Below the pieces are notes generated by a model. That model made no database searches. It worked only from the letters and a program-made list of their open reading frames with translations, and was not told the DNA's origin. DNA of 64,000 bases from contig NZ_JBCMUN010000006.1 in NCBI RefSeq assembly GCF_050467285.1, positions 496,001 to 560,000 of the forward strand, given 5' to 3'. Both the position numbers and the translations under genes were made by a program. Positions 43,560 through 53,083 of this stretch are shown here, in pieces (position 1 is the stretch's first letter; each line of letters begins with the position of its first letter). The DNA comes from Paenibacillus_E oryzisoli_A. GTDB taxonomy: Bacteria > Bacillota > Bacilli > Paenibacillales > NBRC-103111.

Positions 43560-45851
43560 TTATTTGGAAAGTGTAAAGTAATCGAAATCCGCAGTTAGGT
43601 TAAGGTTGGACCATGTTTTGGACAAGAGACCGACAGCAACAGGAGACGCATACGGATAGTAGTCATTCGAAACGTTCGTCCAAGGATCGTTGGCATTTGT
43701 TTTATAATCGGCGTAATAGCGCTGGCCCACTTTCCTCATGCGGAGGTAGACGGAGGGGTTTGAATAACTTGGGACAACGGTGAGTGCCGGATAACCGGAC
43801 CTGCTCAGCTCCAAGCCAGAGCCTTGCAAATTCCCCCAAACATAATAGTTGTTCGGCCCGAATTTGACCGTCAGCCCGGTGTGGAAGTTCGAATTCGCGG
43901 TGTAGGCTGACAGATTCAGCTTCGTCTCGATCGTCCAGTCGCCGGCCCCCATATCCGTCCTTGTCAACTTTGGAGCATTGTCAATCGTCGTCCAATTGTC
44001 GTAGGTGTTCGTGCTCGGCAAGCTCATTCTGAAATTCCCGTTCACCAAAGCGTTCGTCGGGCCTGCTAACGGAGCGCTCCATGTCCAGCTGCTGGATAAA
44101 GGACCGTCAAACGTGTCCGTGACTGTTGAGGCGAATCGATCCGCATAGTAGACTTCAAGCTCGCTGATCGTGGTGAATTTGGCTGTGCCGCCAGGCGTCC
44201 CGATGATGCGAACACCGTCCCCCCATGTATCGTCAAAATTCAGCGTATACGTCTTATACGGAGCCGCTGTGCCGTCGCTCGGGTAATCCGGCGATGCGGA
44301 TAGGCCGGTCACATCCACCCAATTGAAGTTTTGACGTACTTGCACCTTCACCCCGTTGCTGAACCAACCGCCGTCCGGAAACGAATTTCCTGTCGTGTAG
44401 ACGACTTTATTGAGATTGTACGGACGTCCCCAGGTATAGCCCCAGTAGCTTTCCGTCTTGGCTTCCCCGTTCCAATCGTCCGCATTGACATTTTTGACGC
44501 CGTCGTTCAGCGCCCAAGGGTTGCCTTGATGAAAGCTCGCTTTCGTAAACGGTGTTTTGCTCTCGCCGCTGACAGCTAAATTGTTCGTGCTGCTCTTCGT
44601 ATTGACAGGTGTCAAGCTGGCGTTATAAGGCGTGACATACAATTGCCGCAGCGAAAAATTATAGTTATTGACCGGACCTTCGAACGTGTTCGCGTTAAAC
44701 CACATGCGTTTGCCATCCGCGCTGATGTATTTGGACGGCATGACGGTCGTATAGCCTCCGTTTTTGCCCGTCGTCCATGGTGAATTGTAAGGGCCGAAGT
44801 CTTTGGAAAGAAACTTCTTCCAAGGTCCCCAAGGTGCTGGCGCTTCGTAAAATTCATACGTATATTCGGTCCAGGATAGGTAAATAAACCGGTTCAAAGC
44901 GCGATTGTAGGTCACGCTGCCCTGCGAAAGCTTCGTCATATCTTTAATATCAGCGGAGGGAAACCCGGAAGTCGTAGTCGAGTAAACCCTTGAATCGTCC
45001 TGGAGGACGGGCTTTTTCGAGGCGATGCTGCCGAAAGAGGACCATGACTCCGCGCCGTCGTTCAAGCCGCCGGTCCAGAACTGCCATTTGGAAAGATCCT
45101 GCACGTTGTCCGTCGCCAAAATTCTAGCTAAATACAGCTTGGTCGGATCGGGGACGGAGTTGCTGAACGAATCGCGCCAGTTGTAGTCCAAGCCGTACGC
45201 ATAAATATAATCGTCTCTCGTGGAGTTCGGATCATTGTCTACGCCATCTTTGCCCCAGTCCAGAAAGATAACCGTCGTAAAGGCATTATTCGAAAACATA
45301 GGTGTCGTCGTGTTATACGTCCAGGTTACGCCTTTATCCATTGATTTCAGGATGGTGGCATTCGGAGCATCATTAAAGGTAGGGCCGAAAAACCGGGTGC
45401 CGGGGCACCGATTAAGATCTTGCACAGCCAGCCACAGGATGCCTCCGCGCGAGGTCAGACCCGTCGGCTTGCGGTTATAGGCGGCACTCCCGTCGGAGCA
45501 CTTCGCGGTGTTCCACACTTTGCCTATGCCGGCATTAATCCGATTGCCGATCAAGTTCCTGTTGTCCGGGTGCCCGCTTGTGATCCGGCTGAATACAATG
45601 TCCGACCAGCCCTGGTTCGTCCATCCCCAGCCATCGCCGTTCGCCAAGTACAGATAATCGTCATTCGACCAGGCCGACGGCCATAGATCGCCATCGCTGT
45701 TCGTGTTATAAATGCTGCCTTCCTCGACAAAGGCCGTTGAGAAGAATGTGCTTTCTTCAGGAACGACCGCATGCGCTTGATGATTCGTTGTAAGCAGGAT
45801 ACATCCCAAGGATAAAGCAAAGCTTGCAAGCCATATGGGCAGTTTCTTCAT
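43560..45851 (-). CDS. Secreted DUF4185-like protein (possible GH183-type endo-D-arabinanase) with C-terminal accessory domains
   Basis: A 763-residue secreted protein. ATG 45851 follows AAAGGAGG; the signal peptide is residues 1-28 (ending NHQAHA). Residues about 35-420 look like the five-bladed propeller of DUF4185 proteins: DGDLWPSAWSNDDYLYLANG, YNRKPTGL, KSMDKGVTWTYN, SWTEYTYEFYEAPAPWGPW. Residues about 440-590 resemble a discoidin-type domain and 600-763 a jelly-roll module (DUF1349/LamG-like). DUF4185 members founded family GH183, which includes endo-D-arabinanases. The family call rests on remembered motifs, so a related propeller family is possible. It is divergent from fucI, across an operator-rich region. 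Confidence 0.7.
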   Translation of the reverse strand: MKKLPIWLASFALSLGCILLTTNHQAHAVVPEESTFFSTAFVEEGSIYNTNSDGDLWPSAWSNDDYLYLANGDGWGWTNQGWSDIVFSRITSGHPDNRNLIGNRINAGIGKVWNTAKCSDGSAAYNRKPTGLTSRGGILWLAVQDLNRCPGTRFFGPTFNDAPNATILKSMDKGVTWTYNTTTPMFSNNAFTTVIFLDWGKDGVDNDPNSTRDDYIYAYGLDYNWRDSFSNSVPDPTKLYLARILATDNVQDLSKWQFWTGGLNDGAESWSSFGSIASKKPVLQDDSRVYSTTTSGFPSADIKDMTKLSQGSVTYNRALNRFIYLSWTEYTYEFYEAPAPWGPWKKFLSKDFGPYNSPWTTGKNGGYTTVMPSKYISADGKRMWFNANTFEGPVNNYNFSLRQLYVTPYNASLTPVNTKSSTNNLAVSGESKTPFTKASFHQGNPWALNDGVKNVNADDWNGEAKTESYWGYTWGRPYNLNKVVYTTGNSFPDGGWFSNGVKVQVRQNFNWVDVTGLSASPDYPSDGTAAPYKTYTLNFDDTWGDGVRIIGTPGGTAKFTTISELEVYYADRFASTVTDTFDGPLSSSWTWSAPLAGPTNALVNGNFRMSLPSTNTYDNWTTIDNAPKLTRTDMGAGDWTIETKLNLSAYTANSNFHTGLTVKFGPNNYYVWGNLQGSGLELSRSGYPALTVVPSYSNPSVYLRMRKVGQRYYADYKTNANDPWTNVSNDYYPYASPVAVGLLSKTWSNLNLTADFDYFTLSK

Positions 45852-46074
45852 AAAATGGCGCCTCCTTTCAACGTAATTGAGCATCAACCAATCCAGTTAA
45901 GTTTGTGAACTTCTTTCAACAATCAGCTTCCCTCCCTCCGCAGGATCTACAGCGAAGAAGGCTTCTCTCTTTCTTTCTACTCTTACCTTAAACGAATGCT
46001 CTTTTTGATTTAAGGAGAAATTTTTTGGCAGGGGAGATTAATTTTGCACAGTGTAAAAACGCGAAAAATAGGGG

Positions 46075-46104
46075 TTGACAGGAATTGGGGGCGGCACGTA
46101 AACT
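46075..46104 (+). promoter_or_regulatory. fucI promoter
   Basis: TTGACA (46075-46080) and TAAACT (46099-46104) are 18 bp apart. The palindromic operator begins 2 bp after the -10 box, so a bound repressor would cover the transcription start. Confidence 0.6.
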
Positions 46105-46106
46105 GT

Positions 46107-46134
46107 GTGTAAACGATTACGTAATCGTTTACAC
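46107..46134. promoter_or_regulatory. 28-bp perfect palindromic operator at fucI
   Basis: GTGTAAACGATTAC is followed directly by its exact complement GTAATCGTTTACAC. Each arm also resembles a cre/LacI half-type element (TGTAAACGATTACG, one mismatch to the cre consensus). It is a likely site for the LacI regulator at 58945, CcpA, or both. Confidence 0.75.
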
Positions 46135-46161
46135 ATTCGAATGAATCAGGAGTGATCCCAT

Positions 46162-47955
46162 ATGGAAAATGGTAAAATGATCAATCGTCTGCAAGGTTCA
46201 ATGCCGAAAATCGGAATTCGTCCTGTGATCGATGGGCGGCGAGGAGGCATCCGTGAGTCTTTGGAAGATGTCACGATGGAGATGGCTGTCACCGTCGCAA
46301 GCTTCCTCAGTGAGCATCTGAAGCATGCCAACGGCTTGCCGGTCGAATGCGTCATTGCCGACACCTGTATCGGAGGTGTGGCGGAGGCGGCGCAGGCTGC
46401 AGAGAAATTCGCGCGCAGCGGTGTCGGGGTGACGATCACGGTAACGCCATCCTGGTGCTACCCGACGGAAACGATGGATACGGATCCTCACCTGCCCAAA
46501 GCGATCTGGGGCTTCAACGGAACCGAACGTCCTGGAGCGGTGTATCTTGCAGCCGCATTAAGCGCGCATAACCAAAAGGGGCTGCCCGCCTTCAGCATCT
46601 ACGGCAAAGACGTACAGGATATGGGCGACACGTCCATTCCGGAGGATGTGCAGGTGAAATTGCTGCAATTCGCCAAAGCCGGCCTGGCGGTTGCAACGAT
46701 GCGGGGGAAATCGTATTTGTCCATGGGCTCGGTTTCGATGGGGATCGCAGGCTGCATCGTGGACGAGAGCTTTTTCCAGCAGTATTTGGGGATGCGCAAC
46801 GAATATGTGGACATGAGCGAGTTCATTCGCCGGATGGAACGCGGGATCTACGATGCTGCGGAGTACGAGAAAGCCTTGGCGTGGACGAAGGAAAACTGCC
46901 GGATCGGCGCGGATGTCAATCCGCCGCATCTGACGAGAACAGAAGCCCAGAAGCAAGGCGACTGGGAAACCGTCGTCAAAATGACGCTCATCGCTCGCGA
47001 TATGATGATCGGTAATCCGAAGCTTGCGGAGCTGGGCTTCGGCGAGGAAGCGCTCGGCCGCAACGCGCTGGCGGCAGGCTTCCAGGGGCAGCGCGCGTGG
47101 ACGGACCATTTTCCAAACGGCGACTTTATGGAAGCGATCCTGACCAGCTCTTTCGATTGGAACGGCATTCGCGAGCCGTTCATGCTCGCGACAGAAAATG
47201 ACACGCTCAACGGCATTACGATGCTGTTCGGCCATCTGCTTACCGACGCCGCTCAAATTTTTGCCGATGTGCGTACGTACTGGAGTCCGGATGCGGTGAA
47301 ACGAGTGACCGGATATGAGTTGACGGGTAGAGCGGAAAGCGGTATCATTCACTTGATTAATTCGGGCCCTGCAGCGCTCGACGGTACGGGCAGACAGAAG
47401 AAGAATGGCCAGCCGGCAATGAAACCATTCTGGGAAATTACCGAGGACGAAGTCCAGCAATGCCTGGAAGCGACGAAGTGGTGCCCAGCCGTCGATTTCT
47501 TCCGCGGAGGCGGCTACTCGACGGACTTCACGACATGTGAAGGCATGCCGGTTACCATGGCCCGGATCAACTTGATTAAAGGGCTGGGGCCGGTGCTGCA
47601 ATTGGCTGAAGGCTATACGGTGGAGCTGCCCGACGATGTGCATGACATCCTGGATGCACGCTCCAACCCGACATGGCCGACGACCTGGTTCGTGCCGAAC
47701 CTGACCGGTGAAGGTGCATTCAAGGACGTGTATGCCGTGATGAATCATTGGGGCTCCAATCATGGCGCGCTCAGCTATGGACATATTGGAAGCGATCTCA
47801 TTACGCTAGCCTCCATGCTTCGCATCCCGGTCTGCATGCATAACGTTGCAGAGGAACGTATCTTCCGTCCGAGCACATGGACAGCGTTCGGCGTGATGGA
47901 GACTGCAGGCGCCGATTTCCGCGCTTGCGCAAATTTTGGACCGTTGTATCGATAA
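46162..47955 (+). CDS. fucI: L-fucose isomerase (also D-arabinose isomerase)
   Basis: A 597-residue cytoplasmic isomerase closely matching E. coli FucI along its whole length (KIGIRPVIDGRR, PKAIWGFNGTERPGAVYLAA, PVCMHNVAEE). Metal-binding residues are kept in TENDTLNG (Glu), FADVRTYWS (Asp) and GSNHGALS (His). FucI converts L-fucose to L-fuculose and D-arabinose to D-ribulose with Mn2+. The partner gene is an AraB-type kinase and no fuculose-phosphate aldolase is present, which favours D-arabinose. Regulated by the palindrome upstream. Confidence 0.96.
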   Translation: MENGKMINRLQGSMPKIGIRPVIDGRRGGIRESLEDVTMEMAVTVASFLSEHLKHANGLPVECVIADTCIGGVAEAAQAAEKFARSGVGVTITVTPSWCYPTETMDTDPHLPKAIWGFNGTERPGAVYLAAALSAHNQKGLPAFSIYGKDVQDMGDTSIPEDVQVKLLQFAKAGLAVATMRGKSYLSMGSVSMGIAGCIVDESFFQQYLGMRNEYVDMSEFIRRMERGIYDAAEYEKALAWTKENCRIGADVNPPHLTRTEAQKQGDWETVVKMTLIARDMMIGNPKLAELGFGEEALGRNALAAGFQGQRAWTDHFPNGDFMEAILTSSFDWNGIREPFMLATENDTLNGITMLFGHLLTDAAQIFADVRTYWSPDAVKRVTGYELTGRAESGIIHLINSGPAALDGTGRQKKNGQPAMKPFWEITEDEVQQCLEATKWCPAVDFFRGGGYSTDFTTCEGMPVTMARINLIKGLGPVLQLAEGYTVELPDDVHDILDARSNPTWPTTWFVPNLTGEGAFKDVYAVMNHWGSNHGALSYGHIGSDLITLASMLRIPVCMHNVAEERIFRPSTWTAFGVMETAGADFRACANFGPLYR

Positions 47956-47973
47956 TTGAAGGGAGCGTCATCT

Positions 47974-49647
47974 ATGACAGCAGCGAATAGCTTATATACA
48001 ATCGGGGTCGACTACGGTACGCAATCAGGGCGCGCCGTACTCGTTAATATCCGTAACGGACATGAAGAAGCCGTTCATGTGATGCCTTATCGCCACGGCG
48101 TCATCGATGAGTTTCTTCCCTCCAGCGGCATGAAGCTGAAGCCGGAATGGGCTTTGCAGCATCCGGCGGATTATTTGGAGGTGCTGCGCACGGCCGTTCC
48201 GGCGGTGATCCGGACGTCCGGGGTCGATCCGTCTCACATCATCGGCATCGGCATCGATTTCACAGCTTGCACCATGCTGCCTGTTGATCAGCAGTTTGAG
48301 CCGCTTTGCTTCAAGGACGACTGGAAGGACCGTCCGCACGCCTGGCTCAAGCTGTGGAAGCATCATGCAGCTCAGAAAGAAGCGACGGCGATTAACGAAC
48401 TCGCGCAGTCGCGCGGAGAGAAGTGGCTGTCGCGTTACGGCGGCAAGCTGTCCTCCGAGTGGATGCTGGCCAAAAGCCTGCAAATCTTGAAGGAGGATCC
48501 AGAGGTATATCGCGAGGCAGATCTATTCGTGGAGGCGGCGGACTGGATCGTCGCGCAGATGACCGGCGAGCTGAAGCGCAACAGCTGTACCGCAGGGTAT
48601 AAATCCAATTGGCACAAAGCGGACGGTTACCCGTCCCGCGATTTTCTGCGGCAGTTGGATCCGGCCTTTGAAGATTTGTACGAATCCAAGCTGCGGGGCG
48701 AGGTTTCTCCGCTTGGAAGCAGAGCCGGCGGACTGCTACCGGCTATGGCGGAGCAGATGAATCTCCGCCCTGGCATAGCCGTCGCCGTCGGCAATATTGA
48801 CGCGCACGCCGCTGTGCCTGCGGTCGGCGTTGTGTCACCGGGCAAGATGGTGATGGTGATGGGCACATCGACCTGCCATTTGCTGCTTGCCGAAGAGGAG
48901 CGCGCCGCCCAGGGCATCTGCGGCGTTGTGGAGGACGGCATCATTCCGGGCTTATTCGGCTACGAAGCGGGGCAATCGGCGGTGGGCGATATTTTCGCCT
49001 GGTTTGTGGACGAATCCGTCCCTGCATATGTGTTGACAGAAGCGCAAGAGAAAGGCGTCACCGTCCATGAGCTTCTGGAGCAGAAGGCATCACAGCTGAA
49101 GCCAGGGGAAAGCGGGCTGATGGCGCTGGACTGGCTCAACGGCAACCGCTCCCCATTGATGGATGCAGATCTGTCGGGATTGATGCTGGGCATGACGCTC
49201 GCCACGAAACCGGAAGAGATGTATCGCGCGCTGCTCGAAGCGACGGCGTTCGGCACGCGTACGATTGTCGAGGCCTTCCGCAATGGGGGGTTGGAAGTGA
49301 ATGAACTGTACGCTTGCGGTGGTTTGCCGAATCGCAACAAGCTGCTCATGCAAATCTACGCGGACGTGAACAACATGGAGATTACCCTGTCGGATACGGA
49401 ACTGAGCCCTGCGATTGGCGCCGCCATGTTTGCCGCTGTCGTTGCCGGTCGCGAAACAGGCGGGTATAGCTCCATTCAAGAGGCGGCTGTGCATATGGCC
49501 AGAGTAAAAGAGGAGACGGTGCGGCCGATTCCGGAGAACGTTGACGTTTACGAGGACTTATATGAACAATATCGAAGCTTGCATGATCTGTTCGGCAAAG
49601 GCGCTAATTCTGTCATGAAACAATTGAGACGAATCAGAAATAAATAG
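47974..49647 (+). CDS. araB: AraB-type ribulokinase (FGGY family)
   Basis: A 557-residue kinase very similar to B. subtilis AraB: GVDYGTQSGRAVLVN, GIGIDFTACTMLPVD, RYGGKLSSEWMLAKSLQI, VMGTSTCHLLLAEE, GYEAGQSAVGDIFAWF. ATG 47974 lies 8 bp after AAGGGAG; TTG 47956 in frame is less likely. AraB enzymes accept L- and D-ribulose. Coupled to fucI rather than araA and without araD, it most likely phosphorylates D-ribulose (or L-fuculose). A terminator follows. Confidence 0.92.
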   Translation: MTAANSLYTIGVDYGTQSGRAVLVNIRNGHEEAVHVMPYRHGVIDEFLPSSGMKLKPEWALQHPADYLEVLRTAVPAVIRTSGVDPSHIIGIGIDFTACTMLPVDQQFEPLCFKDDWKDRPHAWLKLWKHHAAQKEATAINELAQSRGEKWLSRYGGKLSSEWMLAKSLQILKEDPEVYREADLFVEAADWIVAQMTGELKRNSCTAGYKSNWHKADGYPSRDFLRQLDPAFEDLYESKLRGEVSPLGSRAGGLLPAMAEQMNLRPGIAVAVGNIDAHAAVPAVGVVSPGKMVMVMGTSTCHLLLAEEERAAQGICGVVEDGIIPGLFGYEAGQSAVGDIFAWFVDESVPAYVLTEAQEKGVTVHELLEQKASQLKPGESGLMALDWLNGNRSPLMDADLSGLMLGMTLATKPEEMYRALLEATAFGTRTIVEAFRNGGLEVNELYACGGLPNRNKLLMQIYADVNNMEITLSDTELSPAIGAAMFAAVVAGRETGGYSSIQEAAVHMARVKEETVRPIPENVDVYEDLYEQYRSLHDLFGKGANSVMKQLRRIRNK

Positions 49648-49657
49648 GCAGCGGGCT

Positions 49658-49691
49658 AGTGCTTTTACCGATCAGGTATAAGCACTTTTTC
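49658..49691 (+). terminator. Rho-independent terminator after araB
   Basis: AGTGCTT (49658-49664) plus TACC pairs with GGTA plus AAGCACT (ending 49686), followed by TTTT. Confidence 0.85.
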
Positions 49692-49716
49692 GTTCAACTG
49701 GATTGGAGTCAAAGCC

Positions 49717-51495
49717 ATGCGCGCATCGTTCCTTAAAACGTGGAAGCTTCGGACACAGCTCATGATTACGCTCGTGGTGTTTATTTTGTCGCCGCTTATG
49801 CTGTTTGGCCTCCTGTTCTACCAGAGCTCGACGGACCTCGTATCGCAGCGGACGGACAAAGAGGGGCTGCAGGTGCTCACGCTCGTCAATCAGAACGTCA
49901 GTCAGCTGCTGAAGAGCTACGAATCCCAATTAAACGATATTTATGAGCAGGAAGCGGTCATCAAACAGATTAGAGAGTCGTCCCTGTTACAATCCAGCGG
50001 GCCGATCCCTCCGAGCGACGATGCCGTCAATCGCTTTCTGCGCGACTTTTTAAGAGGGAAAGATGAGCTGGATTCCGTTTATTTGTTTACGCTGAAAACG
50101 ACGTATTTCGGGGACTTTAAAGGGCCTAATTTTTTTTCGGACATTTATAAAAATCACCCCATGTGGGAGCAGATGATTTCGCTGGGCACAGGGCGTCCGG
50201 TTTGGCTGCCGACGTATGAGCTTCCGCCTAACCAATACAATTCCAAGACGTCCCATTATTTTGCGCTTGGCATGCAGGTCAAGGACGTGTATGATGCTTT
50301 GCAGCCGCTGGGCACCCTGATTGCGAATATCAAAATCGAAGCTTTGGACAAAATCATCAGCTCTGTACAAGTAAGCCCGAACAGCGTCCTCTTTATTACC
50401 GACCATCAAGGCAACTTGATCTGGAACCGGAATTCAGAAGCTTACGGCATTCAATTGGCCAATTATCCGTTCTTTCAGCAATTGGATCAGCAAAATGAAG
50501 GGCGGTTTATCGAAACCATTAACGGTACGACCTACCGGGGCACCTTTCTTCGGTCGGCCTATAACGGCTGGTATTATTTCTCTTTTGTTCCGCAAGCCGA
50601 TTTGAATGCGCAGACGAAGGACCTCAAAGGCTTTCTCGGCGCGACAGTTGTCGCCTTCGCAGCGTTGTTCATCCTTTTGGCGGCGCTTACATCGAATTAT
50701 ATTACGAGGCCGATTCGGCAGATGGCGCTGGCGATGAAGCAAATCGATCGAGACAATTTCGAGCCGATGCCAGGGGCGCAATCCTCGGATGAGATGAGCA
50801 TGCTGCAGGCCGCATTTTTCAGTATGCGCGGTAGAATTAATGAGCTGATTAAGGAAGTCAGAATGATTTCGCATAAAGAAAAAGAAGCGGAGGTCAGAGC
50901 GCTTCAAGCGCAGATCAACCCGCATTTCGTGTACAACTCGCTCGACGCCATCAACTGGATTGCGATTGAGAACGAGCAGGATCGGATCAGCAGGATGATC
51001 ACCTCGTTAAGCGACATTATGCGATATGCCATCAAGCCCGGCGAGCATCTGGTCACGATGGAGGAAGAGTTGAAATGGGCAAGAAACTATGCGTATTTGC
51101 AGGAAATGAGATTCGAAGATAAATTTGAAGTGATTTTTGAGGTTCAGATTGAGAATGTGCAGTTGAAAGTGCCGAGATTGCTGTTTCAGCCGTATTTGGA
51201 GAACTCGATCATTCACGGGATGGAAGATACCCAGAAGGGCGGTGTCATTCGAATTACGGTTCAGCTGACCGGGGACGAGGAAGATCGGAAGCTGATGGTT
51301 ACCATCGAAGACAACGGCGGTGGCATTCAAGCGGATAAGCTGAAGCAAATCAAAGAGCGGCGCAGCCATGGGATTGGGATCTATAATCTCGATGAGCGGC
51401 TTAAAATGGAATATGGACCGAGCTATGGAACGACGATCTATTCGGTTTACGGCGAAGGTACTACGGTTACCGTCGTCCTGCCTTATATTTGTTAA
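49717..51495 (+). CDS. YesM-type sensor histidine kinase
   Basis: A 592-residue membrane kinase. Helix 1 is about residues 13-35, the extracellular Cache-like sensor about 36-300, and helix 2 about 307-330, followed by a HAMP domain. The phosphorylated histidine is His403 in QINPHFVYNSLDAINW (HisKA_7-type H box). The ATPase has YLENSIIHGMEDTQ (N box), EDNGGGI and SHGIGIYNLDERL (G boxes). It pairs with the response regulator 21 bp downstream and probably senses a sugar bound by the linked lipoproteins. Confidence 0.94.
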   Translation: MRASFLKTWKLRTQLMITLVVFILSPLMLFGLLFYQSSTDLVSQRTDKEGLQVLTLVNQNVSQLLKSYESQLNDIYEQEAVIKQIRESSLLQSSGPIPPSDDAVNRFLRDFLRGKDELDSVYLFTLKTTYFGDFKGPNFFSDIYKNHPMWEQMISLGTGRPVWLPTYELPPNQYNSKTSHYFALGMQVKDVYDALQPLGTLIANIKIEALDKIISSVQVSPNSVLFITDHQGNLIWNRNSEAYGIQLANYPFFQQLDQQNEGRFIETINGTTYRGTFLRSAYNGWYYFSFVPQADLNAQTKDLKGFLGATVVAFAALFILLAALTSNYITRPIRQMALAMKQIDRDNFEPMPGAQSSDEMSMLQAAFFSMRGRINELIKEVRMISHKEKEAEVRALQAQINPHFVYNSLDAINWIAIENEQDRISRMITSLSDIMRYAIKPGEHLVTMEEELKWARNYAYLQEMRFEDKFEVIFEVQIENVQLKVPRLLFQPYLENSIIHGMEDTQKGGVIRITVQLTGDEEDRKLMVTIEDNGGGIQADKLKQIKERRSHGIGIYNLDERLKMEYGPSYGTTIYSVYGEGTTVTVVLPYIC

Positions 51496-51516
51496 AAAAT
51501 CATGGGGGAGAACCAT

Positions 51517-53082
51517 ATGTACAAGGTAATCGTGGTCGATGACGAACCTCGTGTTCGACGAGGGCTCACAAGCTTAATTCCAAAGCTGGATGCCGAATGG
51601 TCTGTGGTTGGCGAGGCCAGAAACGGGTATGAAGCGCTTGAAGCTGTCAAAAAAGAGCTGCCGGATCTCGTCATTACCGATATTCGCATGCCGCAGATGA
51701 ACGGACTTGATTTGCTAAGCCATCTCAAGGAATATCCCGTGCATGTTGTGATTTTATCAGGTTATGGCTATTTTGAATATGCGCAAACGGCGGTTAAATA
51801 CGGTGCTTTTGATTATTTGCTGAAGCCGCTAAAGCCGGAGGATATTGAGAGTGTGCTTGGACGCGTGAAGAAAGAAAGGCAGCTCAAGCCTATCGATTCG
51901 CGCAGCAGTTCAGGCATGCCGAACTATTCCAAGCTGTGGAAGGATTGGCTGCTGGGACTGCAGGAGGAGAAGGAGCTGCCGGCGCAGTTGAGCGCGATGT
52001 TTGCAACCGGAGCGGCGCAGTTCCGGATCTTTGTGATCGAAGTGGATGAGATCGATGAGCTGATCAACGAGGATCAATGGGGCGATCGCCAATTGGTGCT
52101 GTTTGCGGTTCGCAATATTGTCCAGGATGTCACCGATAAAATGAAGGCGGACGCTCATTTTCTATTTGCAAATGGCGCGCAGCTGTATCTTCTCACGATG
52201 AATGAGACGGAAAGCCGACAGCTGGCCAAGCGATGTATCGAGGAAGTGAAGATGTGGCTGCGCATTTCGACGTCCATCGGCATCAGCGAGGCATCCGACC
52301 ATTATGCTGCGCTGCCCTATCTCGTGCAGCATGCGGGCGTTGCACTGCAAAACAAATGCTTTTACGGCTGCGGGACGGTCGGGGAGTATGATGAATTGAA
52401 ATTGGAAGACATCATCGAAGTCGGCTATCCGATTGAGCTGGAAACGGAGCTAATGAAGGAAATTCGCGGGGGACAGTTAGAGCGTGCTGCTTGTATTCTT
52501 CAGACGTTTATAGAAACAGCCAAGCAAAGAAATGTCTCCTTCCGCTTATTCCGGCGATTTTGCTTACAGCTCGTTTCTTCCGTGATTCGTCTGGCCTATG
52601 AACTCAAAATCTATGAGCTTGTGCTTACCCATTTAACGCGCCCCATTGACTTGTTTGATCGCTCTTTCACGCTGGAAGAGTATGTGGATTTCATGCATAG
52701 CCTGATGGAAGCCTGCATCGTGTCCATGGAGTGGAAGCGAACTCAGAAGCACAATCAGACGATTGAGAGAGCAGTTGACTTTATTCAGGGCAACTATGCG
52801 AAAGACATTTCACTGGAAGATACGGCACGGCATGTGCATATGAATGCCAGCTATTTTTGTTCGTATTTTAAAATGGAAACAGGCTGCTCTTTTGTCGAAT
52901 ATGTCACGTCCGTGCGGATGGAGAAGGCGAAGACATTGATGATGGATGCGCAGCTGCGACTCTATGAGATTGCTCAACTGGTGGGTTACCAGGAAGTTAA
53001 GTATTTCTCTAGACTTTTCAAGAAAAGAATGGGTGTGACCCCCGCGGAATACCGGCAGTTCTTTTTCCGGAAGGAGGACTAG
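51517..53082 (+). CDS. YesN-type response regulator with AraC output domain
   Basis: A 521-residue protein. The receiver domain is residues 1-120 with phospho-acceptor Asp55 (LVITDIRMPQMNG), Asp8/Asp9 (VVDDEP) and Lys about 105 (LLKPLKPE). A central helical segment follows, then an AraC double HTH in the last 100 residues (LEDTARHVHMNASYFCSYFK, LYEIAQLVGYQEVKYFSRLF). ATG 51517 follows GGGGGAG; ATG 51502 lies inside the ribosome site. Likely activates the importer and GH172 genes. Confidence 0.94.
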   Translation: MYKVIVVDDEPRVRRGLTSLIPKLDAEWSVVGEARNGYEALEAVKKELPDLVITDIRMPQMNGLDLLSHLKEYPVHVVILSGYGYFEYAQTAVKYGAFDYLLKPLKPEDIESVLGRVKKERQLKPIDSRSSSGMPNYSKLWKDWLLGLQEEKELPAQLSAMFATGAAQFRIFVIEVDEIDELINEDQWGDRQLVLFAVRNIVQDVTDKMKADAHFLFANGAQLYLLTMNETESRQLAKRCIEEVKMWLRISTSIGISEASDHYAALPYLVQHAGVALQNKCFYGCGTVGEYDELKLEDIIEVGYPIELETELMKEIRGGQLERAACILQTFIETAKQRNVSFRLFRRFCLQLVSSVIRLAYELKIYELVLTHLTRPIDLFDRSFTLEEYVDFMHSLMEACIVSMEWKRTQKHNQTIERAVDFIQGNYAKDISLEDTARHVHMNASYFCSYFKMETGCSFVEYVTSVRMEKAKTLMMDAQLRLYEIAQLVGYQEVKYFSRLFKKRMGVTPAEYRQFFFRKED

Positions 53083-53083
53083 G

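Larger units (their letters stand above)
45852..46161. other. Divergent promoter region between secreted protein and fucI
   Basis: 310 bp without a gene. It holds the start region of the leftward secreted protein and, to the right, the fucI promoter with a 28-bp palindrome. The rest is A/T-rich with no recognised RNA element. Confidence 0.6.

Noticed and set aside
46558..47784. 408-codon open frame on the minus strand
   Set aside because: It lies wholly antisense to fucI, is rich in Arg and His as expected for a shadow of a GC-rich coding frame, and has no recognisable domain.
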